From positions 62,001 through 126,000 of the forward strand of contig CAVZTX010000008.1 of NCBI GenBank assembly GCA_963778375.1: a stretch of 64,000 bases of DNA, in the 5' to 3' direction. Each line of letters begins with the position of its first letter. The first letter of the stretch is position 1. This DNA comes from CAVZTX01 sp963778375 (GTDB taxonomy: Bacteria; Chloroflexota; Ktedonobacteria; Ktedonobacterales; Ktedonobacteraceae). Both the position numbers and the translations under genes were made by a program. The notes beneath the pieces are model-generated. The model saw nothing but the letters and a program-made list of their open reading frames with translations. It was not told the DNA's origin and did not search any database. Below, in pieces: positions 9,013 through 20,782 of this stretch.

Positions 9013-11430
9013 TCATTTCTTCTTCTTTTGCCCCAGGTCGCGCTCAACGTGTATCACACCCTTAATCTTTTCAAGCCGTGTAAAGACGCGATACATCTGC
9101 TCTAAGCTCTCGATCTCCAAGGTGGCATTGATGCTAGCCAACTCTTTGCCAGCCCCTACGTTGGAACTGACCGATGTCATATTGACGCTTGCCTCGGTCA
9201 CTACAGCAGCAATGTCACGGATCAATCCAGCACGATCACGGGCTGTAATTATAACCGGAGCCAGGTAGCGTTGCTGCCCCATGCTCGTCCAATTCACATC
9301 AATGAGTCGTTCGCGGTCGCGCTCGCGATATCGCCCGATATTCTTGCAATCGGCACGATGAACAATCGCACCTTTCCCCCGACTGATGAAGCCCACAATC
9401 TCATCACCTGGCAACGGACAACAGCAATTTGCCAGGCTGGTCAGCAGACCACTGACACCTGCAACCTGCAAACGGGCTGTAGCGACAGGTTTCGTGGTCG
9501 CGGGAAGCGTGGGCGGCTCAGGCTCTTCTTTCAGCTCTTTTCCTTCACGCTGCTGCAAGTACTCTATCAGTCGAACAGCCGCAGCGTGCTGGCGAATTTC
9601 ACCGGAGCCAATCGCGGCCAGCAGGTCTTCAAACGACTCCTTGCTATGCTCATTTGCCAGCCATTGCTGCGCATCTTCGGTCAGACCATCAATACCACGT
9701 CCCCCACGCATTCTCACTTCACGATCCAAACGCTCCCGCCCAATCTGAATGTTGATATCCCGTTCATAAACTTTGAGGTAGCGGCGAATTTTACTGCGGG
9801 CAGCGGCAGTTCGTGCGAAATTCAACCAGTCACGTGTTGGGTGGGCCGAGCGACTGGTTAGAATATCCACAATCTCTCCGCCTTTGAGTTCATAATCCAG
9901 AGGCACTATCCGCGTCACAAGCCGCTCACTCTCGCCACTCCCCGTTTCAGTGATAATGCGGGCACCCGCACAACTATCGCCCACCTTTGAGTGCACGCGA
10001 TAAGCGAAATCAAGGGGAGTTGAGCCAACTGGCAACTCTTTGACCTCACCTTTAGGCGTGAAGACAAAAATCTGTTCCTGGAAAATGTCGTCTTTGACAG
10101 CTTCAACAAATTCGGTGTCACTGGCAGTCGTTGAACGCAGTTCGCGTTGCCAGTCCGTAAGCTGGCGCAACCATGCCAATAACTCTTTAGCCGAAGCTGA
10201 GGCATGATCGCCTATATCTTTGTAATGCCAGTGCATTGCCACACCATACTCTGCCATTTCGTGCATCGCAAAAGTACGGATTTGAATCTCTACAAGCTGC
10301 TCATCCAGGCAAAAGACCGTCGTATGCAGCGCACTATAGCCATTTGGCTTGGGATTGGCGATAAAATCTTTGATACGCCCCTCTTTAGGCTTCCATAGAC
10401 TATGTACATGTCCCAGGACAGCATAGCAATCACGCTTTGATTCAACGAGAATGCGGAAGGCGATCAAGTCGTGAATCTGGCTGAAATCTGCGGCAGCCTT
10501 CAGGTCTTCCAGGCGTTCGAAATCATTTATGTTGCGTAAAAGCTTCTTATAGAAGCTGTATGCATGCTTGACACGACCCGATACTTGAGCCTTCAACCCC
10601 AGTTTTTCCATCTCCTGATCCAAAATTGCACAGACGCGATCAACGTAGGAACGCCATTGTTCGCTTTCTGCCTCAATCTGGTTTTGAATCCAGGCATATT
10701 TCTCCGGCTCTAGAATTTCAAAAGCTCTATCTTCCAAATCGCTTTCTACACGCGACATTCCCAGTCGTCCGGCCAATGGAGCATAAATCTCGCGGGTCTC
10801 CTGCGCCATCGTCAATATCTCTTGACGGTCTGCGGGATAGGCATGCTTGCATATTAATTGCATGGCATGTAATCGATAAGCGAGTTTAAGGAGCACAACC
10901 CGTGGATCTTCGGCCATTGCGAAAAACATTTTTCGCACCGTCTCCGCCTGCTGCCTGCGTAAGGCATCACGAACACGCTGTTTCTTCGATTCGCGACCAT
11001 TTCCTGGTTCGCTCTGCGGCCTATCAGGCACAATGAGTTGTGCCCCTGCATGTTTCTTGCGCTCTAGAATGTTCATATGAAGCATGCTGCCTACCACACG
11101 GGTTATGGGGAAACCAAGCGTACTCTCTACACGCTCGATCGTCAAGAGGTCTGCGTCAATTGCTTCAAAGACCAGGGCAGCAGCTACCCCAACCGCATCA
11201 ATATGGTTTTGGGCCAAAATGCTTGCCACTGCTAAAGCATGTTCTAACGGGGGAATTGGACGATCACCAAATACACCCCGGCACGTCTGCTGAGCAAGCT
11301 CAAGGGCTCGCGCAACCTGTTCTACTTCGGTTGGCGGCATATACTGACGTACAACGATAAGTAATTGCTGTGCCTGGTCGTCTGTAAGGTTTTTTGCTAA
11401 CGTTTGATTCTCTATAGGCATTTCTATCAT
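9013..11430 (-). CDS. RelA/SpoT homologue with inactive hydrolase domain
   Basis: The 805-residue protein has the long RSH layout: HD domain, (p)ppGpp synthetase, TGS, helical/zinc-finger and ACT. The HD site is destroyed. HDxxEDT of active enzymes is replaced by FEAIDAD, and KLADRLHNM by KLAYRLHAM, so metal-binding and catalytic residues are lost. The synthetase half is complete (AFRILVES, GRIKDFIANPKPNGY, VEIQIRT). It keeps the RxKD motif of bifunctional Rel rather than the ExDD of monofunctional RelA. TGS (FVFTPKGEVKELP), a Cys cluster (NCCCPLPGD) and ACT follow. It probably makes (p)ppGpp without degrading it. A second RSH lies 97 nt upstream on the same strand. Confidence 0.9.
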   Translation of the reverse strand: MIEMPIENQTLAKNLTDDQAQQLLIVVRQYMPPTEVEQVARALELAQQTCRGVFGDRPIPPLEHALAVASILAQNHIDAVGVAAALVFEAIDADLLTIERVESTLGFPITRVVGSMLHMNILERKKHAGAQLIVPDRPQSEPGNGRESKKQRVRDALRRQQAETVRKMFFAMAEDPRVVLLKLAYRLHAMQLICKHAYPADRQEILTMAQETREIYAPLAGRLGMSRVESDLEDRAFEILEPEKYAWIQNQIEAESEQWRSYVDRVCAILDQEMEKLGLKAQVSGRVKHAYSFYKKLLRNINDFERLEDLKAAADFSQIHDLIAFRILVESKRDCYAVLGHVHSLWKPKEGRIKDFIANPKPNGYSALHTTVFCLDEQLVEIQIRTFAMHEMAEYGVAMHWHYKDIGDHASASAKELLAWLRQLTDWQRELRSTTASDTEFVEAVKDDIFQEQIFVFTPKGEVKELPVGSTPLDFAYRVHSKVGDSCAGARIITETGSGESERLVTRIVPLDYELKGGEIVDILTSRSAHPTRDWLNFARTAAARSKIRRYLKVYERDINIQIGRERLDREVRMRGGRGIDGLTEDAQQWLANEHSKESFEDLLAAIGSGEIRQHAAAVRLIEYLQQREGKELKEEPEPPTLPATTKPVATARLQVAGVSGLLTSLANCCCPLPGDEIVGFISRGKGAIVHRADCKNIGRYRERDRERLIDVNWTSMGQQRYLAPVIITARDRAGLIRDIAAVVTEASVNMTSVSSNVGAGKELASINATLEIESLEQMYRVFTRLEKIKGVIHVERDLGQKKKK

Positions 11431-11527
11431 ACGAATTTCCAGTTTGTAGCTTACGGTTGACAGAGGTGCAAGGAACTGTATCTATAGACCCACTCATGAA
11501 ATTGGTCCCTTGCATTCTCATAGCATC

Positions 11528-13895
11528 CTATCCTATACGTCGACCAAGATCGCGGGCCACGCTCACCACATTTTTAATCTGCTGCAAGCGTTTAAAAATT
11601 GGCTCGATCTGATCTATCGTCTCTATCTCTAGTGTAGCAGTAATCACAGCCTTTTGCAGCGAAGCGTTAGTAGTTGAAGCTACCGCTGTCATATTTATAC
11701 CCGCGTCCGACACTACCGCCGCTACGTCACGCAAAAGCCCAGCTCGATCATGTGCAATAATGATGATCGGAGCAAGGTAATGCTGAGGTTCTATCTGCAG
11801 CCAATTTACCTCAACAAAACGCTCACTACGATATTCCCGCCGTCTCCGCAAGGTACGGCAATCGGTCCGATGAACAATGATGCCCTTGTTGGGATTGAGA
11901 AATCCTACAATAGCATCACCGGGGATAGGGCAGCAGCAATGCGCCAATTTCACCACCGGCAGTTCACCTACCCCTTCCTCGGAGGAAGTATGCCCATTTT
12001 TCTCTACATCTTTCCCCCGTAGGGCCTGATTTATCGTGGCCGTCGCCGATGTATCGGCCTCCTCTTGCTTCATATCGCCACGGTTCTGCAAAAGCGGTGT
12101 GAGTTGTTCAATTACCGTTGCCACAGGTAGGTCCTCGCGACCCAGGGCCACATACACATCATCCGATGTGTTATACTTCTTGTTCGTATCAATCCGCGAG
12201 AGATCCTCATCACGCACCACTCTCACTCCCGATGCTCCCACTGTCTTGAGTGCCAGATCCAAACGTTCACGACCCAGTTGCAAATTAATTTCTCGCTCAT
12301 ACGTTTTCAGATAGCGGCGAATTTTGGCGCGAGCCGTTGTTGTACGTGCAAAGGAGAGCCAATCACGCGTTGGGTGCACCTTCGGATCGACAATGATATC
12401 TACGATCTCACCACCCTTAAGTTCGTAGTCAAGCGGCACAATGCGTGTCACCAATCGACCGGTATCATCTGTATTCGTGATGATACGCGCCCCGGCACAA
12501 TGATCACCAATATCCGTATGAATACGATAGGCAATGTCCAACGCTGTTGAACCTCTTGGCAGATCCTTTACCTCGCCCTTGGGCGTGAACATAAAAATCT
12601 GTTCCTGGAAAATGTCGCCCTTGACCGCTTCCACAAACTCGTCTGCATTCTGAGGCAGTTCACGCTGCCAATCACGCAGTTGCTCGATCCACGCCACCAT
12701 TTCTCTCGAAGAGAGCCGCGACTCTCCCCGCTCCTTTAGATACCAATAGCTGGCAATGCCATAATCTGCTGTACGCTGCATGTCTTGCGTACGAATCTGT
12801 ATCTCTGCCAACTGATTATCCAGGCAGAAGACCGTCGTATGCAGCGACTGGTATCCATTCACCTTAGGTGTTGCGATAAAGTCCTTAATGCGCCCATCTT
12901 TCGGACGCCACAACGCGTGGATATGACCCAGCGCCAGGTAGCAATCATGCACACTATCGACCAGGATACGGAAAGACACCAGATCGTGTATCTGGCTCAG
13001 CTCTCCGCCGCTTTGCTGCAACTTACGATTGATACTGGATAGGTGTTTTTGCCAATCGTGTACTTCTGCATGGATACCCGCCTCTTGCATCTCCTCTGAA
13101 AGCATCTGGCAGATCTGGTCGATATAAGGTTGGCGTTTGCGCCGTTCCTCTTCCACTTCACGTGCAAGCTTTGCATACCTCTCAGGTTCAAGATAGCTGA
13201 AAGCGAGGTCTTCCAGTTCAGCCTGCACGAGTGCCATTCCAAGACGTCTCGCTAATGGAGCGTAGATCTCGCTGGTTTCACGGGCTTTGTTTTGCTGTTG
13301 GGCCTGATTCATCACACTGAGCGTACGCATGTTGTGCAGACGATCCGCTAATTTCAGTACCACCACACGCGGGTCTTCAGCCATAGCGAGCAACATCTTA
13401 CGTACCGTCTCAGAACGCTGGCGGCGTTTAAGCTCGCGTGCCAGCCGTTGACGCTGCTCTACCTGCTCTGGTGTTTGTGGTGTAATCGTGCTTATCGCGA
13501 CTTCCGGCCCAGCTTTCCCGGCCAGGGCATCGAATTTCGTGACGCCATCGACAATATTAGCTACCGCATCCCCAAATTGCTGGCGCAGATCATCCAATGT
13601 ATAGCGCGTATCCTCAACGACATCGTGCAGTAACGCAGCTACAATGCTATCGGCATCAATACGCATATCGGCCAAAAGCAAGGCAACTTCCAAAGGATGT
13701 TGAATGAATGGCTCCCCCGAACGGCGCATGACTCCCATATGCGCTCGATTTGCTAACTCGTAAGCGCGTTGAAATCGTCTCCAGGTCCTGGAGAGTCAGA
13801 TATTGGCGTGTCTCCGCTAATAGATGCTCAAGAGCCTCCTGCGGGGTTACGATGGACTCATCCGGGTTCACGGCCATCATTCGGATACCTCTCAT
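11528..13895 (-). CDS. rel: Bifunctional RelA/SpoT homologue, with a 1-nt frameshift near the N-terminus
   Basis: This RSH keeps an intact HD hydrolase site (ALLHDVVEDT and KLADRLHNM) as well as the synthetase (GRIKDFIATPKVNGY, AEIQIRT), TGS, HCCCPIPGD and ACT domains. It should both make and hydrolyse (p)ppGpp. The frame from 13738 lacks the first helix of the HD domain. The missing segment (TLQDLETI) lies in another frame starting at 13895. Removing one base of the AAA at 13772-13774 joins the two as LQDLETIQRAYELANRAH, as expected of the family. Either the sequence has an extra base or the gene is damaged. Translation from ATG 13738 would give a 736-residue, slightly truncated protein. Confidence 0.85.
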
Positions 13896-15200
13896 CTTGC
13901 TGGTATCGTTCCAAACTAATACATAGTTTAGATCACTAATGAATACATTGCAATAAGCATGTAGCCAGATTGTCCGTCTATTATGTTACGGATGACCTGA
14001 AAGCATCGTAACGGCCCATAAGTAATGTAGGGATGTTTGATGCGACAAAGAGAGCTACATGAGTAAATAACATGGGGGCTATATACTTTATATAACGTAT
14101 AACAAATGCGAGCGGTAAAATTCATCCAATCCAGGTTGGTTAAGTGTTTGGTTGTAGTAGTAAGAGATGTTAGTGAGGTGATGATGGTGTAGGAAGTTAG
14201 GTTTAGGAAGTGAAGTAATGGAAAATAGAAAATAAGGTTAGAGTGTGGGATAAGTGTTAGAATGGAAATATACAAAGTTATGCATCAAGCTTTGATGATA
14301 GCAGATAATAGAGCAGACTAGAAAGTTACTTATCGCCTACATAAAATATAGAAAAAGCTAAACAGACATCAACAACATTGCGGATACTACGAGAAGAAGA
14401 CTAAGAGATCTCAACAGCCTATACTCAGATGGTTAGCTGTGTACAAAAGGATCAGGTTAAGGATCATTTTATAGAAAGTTTAATCATTGATAAGTATAAA
14501 AACAGCACTAAATACCTATATCTACGAAAAAGAGAATGAGTTGATAGATTTTGTTTCTAAGAGATAGGTGAGAGAAAGGAAATTTAGATATTTAGAGAGT
14601 TAAAAAGAACAAATGAGAGAGGAACTAGAGCTAGGAGAGCTAATCAATGACTGTGGAAAGAGAGATAGGATGAAGATGAGAGAAGATAGAAAGAAACCTC
14701 TAAAGAGATAGAAGTTATAGTTCGTTGATTGAAAGATAGAGCGCAACATTGAGCAACAGAAGCTACGAAAGTAATCTTATAGGACAAGATATCTAAGAAG
14801 TCTATCTACGATGAGTATCAACTACAAGAAATATAAGAAACAACTATGCAAATAGAAGCAAAGTGAATGGAAGAGCAATTTATCAGAAAAAAAACGTCGA
14901 AACGATGACGAATATACAGTACTATACTAGCTACACTATAACAAAATCAAAAATAAGATGGACGAAGAGAATAGCTATATAATATGAAGAGACGTCTCTT
15001 TAGAAAATAAACCATAAAAATATAAGAGAAAAAAAAAGAAAAAAAAAGAAAGAAAAAGAAAAAAAAAAAGAAAAAGAAAAAGAGATAAAGCAAAAAAAAT
15101 AAGAAGAAGAAAAAAAAGAAAGAAAAAAAAGAAAAAAGAAAAAAAAGAAGAAAATAAAAAAAAGGGAAGAGAAAAAAGGAATATAAAAAATAGAGATGAA
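13896..15200. other. AT- and purine-rich stretch without an intact gene
   Basis: Stops occur in every frame. From about 14280 the plus strand is rich in A and G (runs such as GAAGAAGAC, AGAGAGGAA) and short stretches read as Lys/Glu/Arg-rich peptide. The right part is probably the decayed 5' end of the NB-ARC pseudogene that becomes recognisable at about 15240. I could not find a P-loop in it. No promoter, hairpin or RNA gene stands out. Confidence 0.4.
15017..15182 (+). repeat. Polypurine (A/G) tract
   Basis: About 165 nt are composed almost only of A and G on the plus strand, as irregular repeats of A(4-8)G. It contains only scattered T or C. It is simple-sequence DNA that could form triplex or slip during replication. 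Its place, just before the Walker B remnant of a decayed NB-ARC gene, suggests expansion within a pseudogene. Confidence 0.85.
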
Positions 15201-15209
15201 AAAGATAGA

Positions 15210-18147
15210 TATAAAGGAGAGACAACAACGCCTTCAATGAGATAGAAAAAAAGAAAATGCTACTAGTAGAAGATGATGTATGGAAAGAAGATGACGATAT
15301 AGCTCTAAAGCTAGGAAGTGACAACAGAGCTTATTTAGTCACTAGAGAATGCTCGAAGTAGCTGCACGCTTCACACTGAGAGTAACACAAGTAGAAGAGT
15401 TAGATGAGGAAGATGGTTAGAAATTGTTGACTAAACTCGCTCCAGAGGTAGTACAAGCAGAGACTGAAGAAGATAGTATGATAGTACAGGCTGTAGGAGG
15501 TAAGAAGATAGCACTAACAATTAAGGGAAACTATATACGAGTTCAAACCCACAGTAGGAAACTGCAACGTATACATAAAGCTCTTAACCTTCTACATAAG
15601 GCAGAGGAAAGGCTACAACTGAATGAGCTTCAAGGAGGGTTGGAAAGCCATCCTAATCTACCTACAGGCACACCATTATCACTAAAGCTGTCAAAGAAAT
15701 CAGTGATAAAGCGAAGGAAGAACCAGCGCGCCAAGACTACCATGCGCTCTCAGACTACTCTACAAAGACAAATACCTACTCAGAGGAAGCTGCTATAGCA
15801 GTAACCGCCGTATCTGAGGAATCTCACAAGCTGATCGATGTCGGCTTGCGGAAAGTAGTGGATCAAATCGCTACACCCTTATCAAATTATTGCCGACTAT
15901 GCAAAGACAGCTCTCAAAAAAGAGGAAGCTAATCAGAGGATGGTAAAGTTCTACGTAACTAATGTGGTAAATCAAAAAGCTAACTACGACCTGCTTACCG
16001 AAGAAAGCAACAATACACTGACTGCACTAGAGAGGCGTTTGAACGCCAGATAAAGGAGAATTTAGTACGAGAAGATGATGCATTTGCACACTTTTTGAAA
16101 CCCGTGGAATGTACTCATTAGCCAAGAAACATCTGAGAGAACAAAAAGCTGCCAGATATATAGGTGACACAAAGGGTCTGGTGACAACATAGATCAATTA
16201 GGGAAGGATAGCAGAACGATACGAGGAACTAGTGCGAGCTAAAAACTATTTACAAGAGGGCCTAACATTAGCGGAACAGGAAAGCATAGAGAAATAGGGC
16301 TGAGGCATTGCGAGAAATAGGCATAGTAGAAAGAGAGAAAGGTAAGACAGATCAGGCAAAGGGCTATATAAAGAAGGAGAAGAAGATTTAAAGACAACTA
16401 GATGAACAAAGAGATAAAGCTAGAAAGCTGCGAGAATAGGGTAATATAGACAGGGAACAAGGACAGCCGGACAAGGCACGCAATTCATACCAAAGCTCTA
16501 ACTATCTATAAGCAATAAGAAGAACACCGCAACGTGGCTGATACTCTAGGGGGTTTAGGCGTAGTCTGGCAAAATAAAGGGCAACCTGAGAAAGCAGAAC
16601 GACTCTATAAAGAGGCGATAGACATTTATCACCAATTAGGGGACTGCGCAATGAAGCTCGCATCCAGAGGAACAGGAAATCTGAAAAGGGAGCAAGAGCA
16701 ACTTGAAGAGGCCTGTCTTCTTTACCAGGAGATACTAGCCATCTCAAGGCAATTAGGTGATAAGAGCGATATCGCTCGGACACTGCGCAACTTGGGTGTT
16801 CTAGATCGCTGGTAAGGGCAACTTGAGGAGGAACACCGAAACTATGAAGAAGCATAGAATATATCTAGTGAGTTGGGGGATAAAGGAGGCACTGCTAGTA
16901 CATAGCGCAATTTAGGCGTTATAGCACATGAGCAGGGCCAACTAGAGAAAGCGCGTGACTTCTATCATGAGGCGTTAGATATCTTTCGTCAGTTGACTGA
17001 TCTAGGAGGTGTTGCTCGCACACTAAGGGAAACAGGCATCGTAGAGAGAGAGCAAGGGCAACTAGATAAGGCTACACAGATCCATAAAGAGGCGTTAGAT
17101 ATCTTTAGACAGTTGACTGATCCAGGAGGTGTTGCTCGCACACTAAGGGAATTACTATAGTAGCACGTGAGCAAGGGCAACTAGAGGAGGCTCGTCAACT
17201 ATTAGAGGAGGCTGTAACTATCTCTCGCCAGTTGGGAACTGGCGCAACTTTGCCACCATCTTACATGAACTAGGGAGCGTAGCGCGTGATCAAGGTTGGC
17301 CCGAGGAGGCATTACCATCATCATAATCCTTGGCATTTTCAATCAACTAGAAGATAAGCGCAATATAGCCGACACAAAGCGAGAACTTGGCATTTAGGCA
17401 TGATCAAGGCCAGCAGAAAAGGCAAGAGAACTCTACTATGAAGCTTTAATAACCTTACGCGAAATGAAAGATCAACAAGGTATAGCTCGCACATTACGCA
17501 ATCTTGGTAGTCTAGCACGTGATCAAGGACAGGTAGAGGAGGCTCGCCGTTTTTATCAGGAGGCACTAGAAATCTCTAGTCGGTTAAGCGACCAGGGCGG
17601 TATCGCTCGTACCTTACGTGATATGGGTGTCTTAGCCCATCAGCAAGAGCGGTTAGAGGAGGCTCGCCGCCTCTACCAGGAAGCGTTAGAAGATCTGCGA
17701 CGACTAGGTGATCAGGGCGGTATCGCTCGTACCCTACGCGACATGAGTGTCCTGGCGCATGATCAAGGACAAGTAGAGAAAGCTTACCATCTTTGCACTG
17801 ATGCGCTAAGTATCTTCCGACAACTGGGAGATCGACGTAATGTGGCACATACAGTATATGATTTAGCTGTTCTAGCAGTGGAGCAGGGCCATTTAAAGGA
17901 GGCATTACAACTCTTATACAACGCAGGAGTCGGATTTTCTTTAGTAGTTCCTTCAGGTACTCCGACTATATTAAAGATGCTTACAGAGCTACGCACTAGG
18001 GTAGGTGAGGAATTCTTTATTGCTGAAGCAGGAAACATAGCTACTAGTCCATCGGAGCTAACCTATAGACTCGATCAGGTTACTTGGGAGGGTAAAATAC
18101 GGTCACTTACTGTACAGGCACTCTCAAATAACACGGATATAGATTAA
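15210..18147 (+). pseudogene. Decayed NB-ARC/TPR STAND NTPase
   Basis: Pieces of one large regulator can be read in shifting frames. They are a Walker B remnant (MLLVEDDVW, about 15256), an NB-ARC sensor-like LVTRE, then LAPEVVQAE and IALTIKGNYIRVQTH (15440-15570), NLLHKAEERLQL, TYSEEAAIAV, and YVTNVVNQKANYDLL. A long TPR array follows from about 16300 to 17900. Stops and frameshifts are frequent up to 17460. The last 227 codons (17464-18147) are intact and cover four TPRs plus a C-terminal cap. NB-ARC/TPR proteins are signalling or defence switches and are abundant in Ktedonobacteria. The 3' end meets the convergent pseudogene with a 4-nt overlap. Confidence 0.8.
16310..17900 (+). repeat. 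Tandem array of about 14 TPR units of about 120 nt
   Basis: Each unit encodes a 40-residue repeat of the form GIARTLRxLGxLAxxQGxxEEARxLYQEAL. The units at 17584-17703 and 17704-17823 are nearly identical in DNA, which points to recent tandem duplication, while units left of about 17460 carry stops and indels. The gradient suggests that decay started upstream, or that the 3' copies were refreshed by recombination. Confidence 0.85.
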
Positions 18148-20651
18148 TAGCGATCTAGTAAAGTCACCACATACTTTTCATAAAATTCAGGCATAACTTG
18201 CTTTAGCCAGGTCAACGCAGCGAGAAGTACTGGTGGCAATCCTATTTCTAGTGATTTCTCTAAAGATGCCATCGCCTGCTCACCCTGATTTAACGAAAAA
18301 TAGACCATCCCCATCCAGAAATATGTATCCCAATTTTCCGGTTCTAACTCTAATGCCTGTTTTAACTTTATCATTGCCGTAGTATATTCTCCTCGTTGCC
18401 ACGACTCTACTCCTTGACAGACATATGTAATATAATGATGCTGATTAATTGCTGCTATTGCACCTAAGCGCTCCGCCATTTCAGGATCAATTCCTCTCTG
18501 ACACGTTTCACACCATTCAGCCATCCAAGCGGACTTAATGAGTGCTGCGTTTAACTCCCAACTGCGGATATAATCAGCTTTGGCTAGATTGATATCTCCA
18601 AGCCATAAGTAGATGAGGCCACGTCGCGCATAAGCCCGAGCATATGTAGGCTCCAACTCAATGGCGCTATTCAAATCTTCAATGGTATGCTGATACTCCT
18701 TAAGAAGGCGATAAGTCTCACTGCGACCAGCATAGACCAGACATATTTGGGATGATACTTAAGGGCTTGGTTGTAATCTTTCAGAGCTTGTGCGTATTCC
18801 TTAAGCATCCTATAAGCGCTGCCTCACTGGCATAAGCCCGAGCATAGCTAGAGTCAAGTTCAATAGCACGATTATAGTCAGCAATAGCATGCTGAAATTC
18901 AGAGAGGCTTCTGTAAGCGAAACCCCGTTTGCGGTAAATATAGGACAATAGTTTTGATGAAAATGATGGTTTATGTATTACCGATTTTAATAAACTATCA
19001 GCCGTTGCTAGTAGCTCCTGTTTGTTTTTCTGTTGATCAGCTTCAATGTATCGCAGAAGCAACTCGATAGCCTGCTGTATATTAGGGCCTACCAAGGTAT
19101 TGGGTTGTTTTTGAGATAGTTTGCGCAGACCCCTAACTATTTCTTCTGTATGCTCTGTGTGCTCGTAAGTATTTAGAACCTGTTCAATGGCCCTATTATG
19201 ACTAGCCTCATCGGGAAGCAAGAACAATTGGTAAGCGATTGCCATTGCCAATTCAACCCACTCAGTAGAGTAGAACACTTCTCTCCCCTGTACTGTAGTA
19301 TGATGTACAATCTGATCGACTTCTGTCTGAGTTTTCTCTAGTATTCTTTGATAGAAGTCAACTAAAGCTTTTCGAGTGATATAATACTCCTTCCGGGATC
19401 GCTGGAGCAGATGACGGCTAAAAAGTGTTTGTGCTAGTTCATGGTAACTGTAACGACCATCTTCTAGACTAGCTTCCACGAAAGGTTGTTCAGCTAGCCA
19501 TTGATAGAGGGATGATCGTTCATCTTCAGGGAGGTATGAGAAAGCCTCAAGGTCATCTTGGTTGAAGGGTTGGATAACAATGATGCATCCAGAGCCAGCC
19601 TTCGTTTCACTTGTTCTTTTTCAGGAATACAACGTAGAAAATTCCCTACACCATCTTTCGTTGGGTCAATTCTGCCCTCGGGATTGGATGTCAATAAACT
19701 TAGATAAAGAGGTAGGCCTTGCGAAAGTTGCCAGATTGTGGCAATACGGTCTGATTAGGTAATGCTCCGTGTAACCAGATAATTGTAAGTTTCTTCCTCA
19801 GTAAAGCTATCTAAGGATATCGAATAGATCGTGTTATCATCGTGGTATGGCAGCCAACGCTTAGGGTCGTAAGGTGTAGAACGCTCAATAGGGTCACGCC
19901 CAGCTATTACTAACACCACTTGATTGCTAATTTCAGTTTGTAGAAAATGATCCAGCAGCCAAGGTGCTGCCTCAATACCTGACAGTTCAAAAGTATCGAA
20001 GAAAAGTATTACTCGGCGCAGGCGCTTTCCTCTATTAAAACTGAGCGCAACTTGGGTATTGGTCAAATGATTAAGTTCTTCAACAAAAGCCCTAGTTAGA
20101 TCACCAACTGGATCCTCCAGCCGCTCTGCGCCCTTAAGAAGTTGATTTGTACGATGTTGATTTACAAAAAACTCAGTAGCCGTTTTGGCTCCTTCTCTCA
20201 AAATTCCACCCATGATTGGCACATCCTCGACAACTGAACCAGCTAGCTTTGGTGCTTTACGTAGTAGAGTATCCCTTTTCGTTTCCCGCTTGCTTTGCAA
20301 ATGCAAGGCATCTTTGTAACGAACTAGAGCTTTTTCAAACTCACCTGTCATGTGAAGATTGTTGGCAAATTTCTGCATGATACTAGCTGGGGTAACTTGC
20401 CTCTCATCAACTAAGGAAATCAAACAGTAGTCCTTGAAGTCGGAGGAAAGGGTCATATCTATAAAATGTGTTAGCAAGGTCGATTTGCCTACACCTGCTT
20501 GACCTGAAACTGAAACAATGTTGTGAACAGGTTCTTTAGGGTTAAGGATGTTTTCCACAAAGAAGTGCAATTCGTTGGTTCGACCGACGAAGATTTTAAG
20601 GTCAGATGGGTGTTGGAAATCTTTCGTGCCAAGCTTTCTAACAAATGGCAT
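18144..20651 (-). pseudogene. Broken STAND-type ATPase with TPR repeats
   Basis: One gene is split over several frames. It starts at 20651 with a VGRTNEL box, Walker A GQAGVGKST, and Walker B VILFFDTFE followed by LVIAGRDP. It is interrupted by TAA at 19755, continues in the same frame, shifts near 19565 (one base missing in a TT), continues to about 18835, and then shifts at least twice more before the last TPR block ends at 18144. Restored, it would read ATPase, winged-helix-like region (PFNQDDLEAFSYLP), then TPRs (YNRAIELDSSYARAYA, LEPTYARAYARRGLIY). At least three frameshifts plus a stop make it a pseudogene even allowing for sequence error. Such proteins are sensors or switches; the trigger is unknown. 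Confidence 0.82.
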
Positions 20652-20782
20652 GGATTTGAGTCCGTTGGTTGTTCTTTTCTAAAAATCTTAGACTTATTAA
20701 CTGCTAAATTGATACAAGTTCTCAAAACCTACTTTCACGCCTATGAACTGTCTTTCATGTTACTAATATAACGTAAATTTGT

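Noticed and set aside
9271..9861. 196-codon plus-strand frame inside the relA-like gene
   Set aside because: It is a shadow of the well-conserved RSH frame and shows no protein-like motif.
14947..15324. 125-codon minus-strand frame of mostly Phe and Leu
   Set aside because: It is the reverse complement of the polypurine tract; the composition follows from the simple sequence.
15535..15560. Possible tRNA T-arm (GTTCAAACCC)
   Set aside because: No acceptor stem, anticodon arm or D-arm can be placed around it; it is pseudogene coding sequence.
15424..15798. 124-codon plus-strand frame as an independent small gene
   Set aside because: It reads as an internal piece of an NB-ARC domain (LAPEVVQAE, NLLHKAEERLQL) and is part of the pseudogene.
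18144..19479. Separate TPR genes at 18144-18674 and 18781-19479
   Set aside because: Their sequences join with the upstream ATPase frame into one family-typical protein once frameshifts are corrected.
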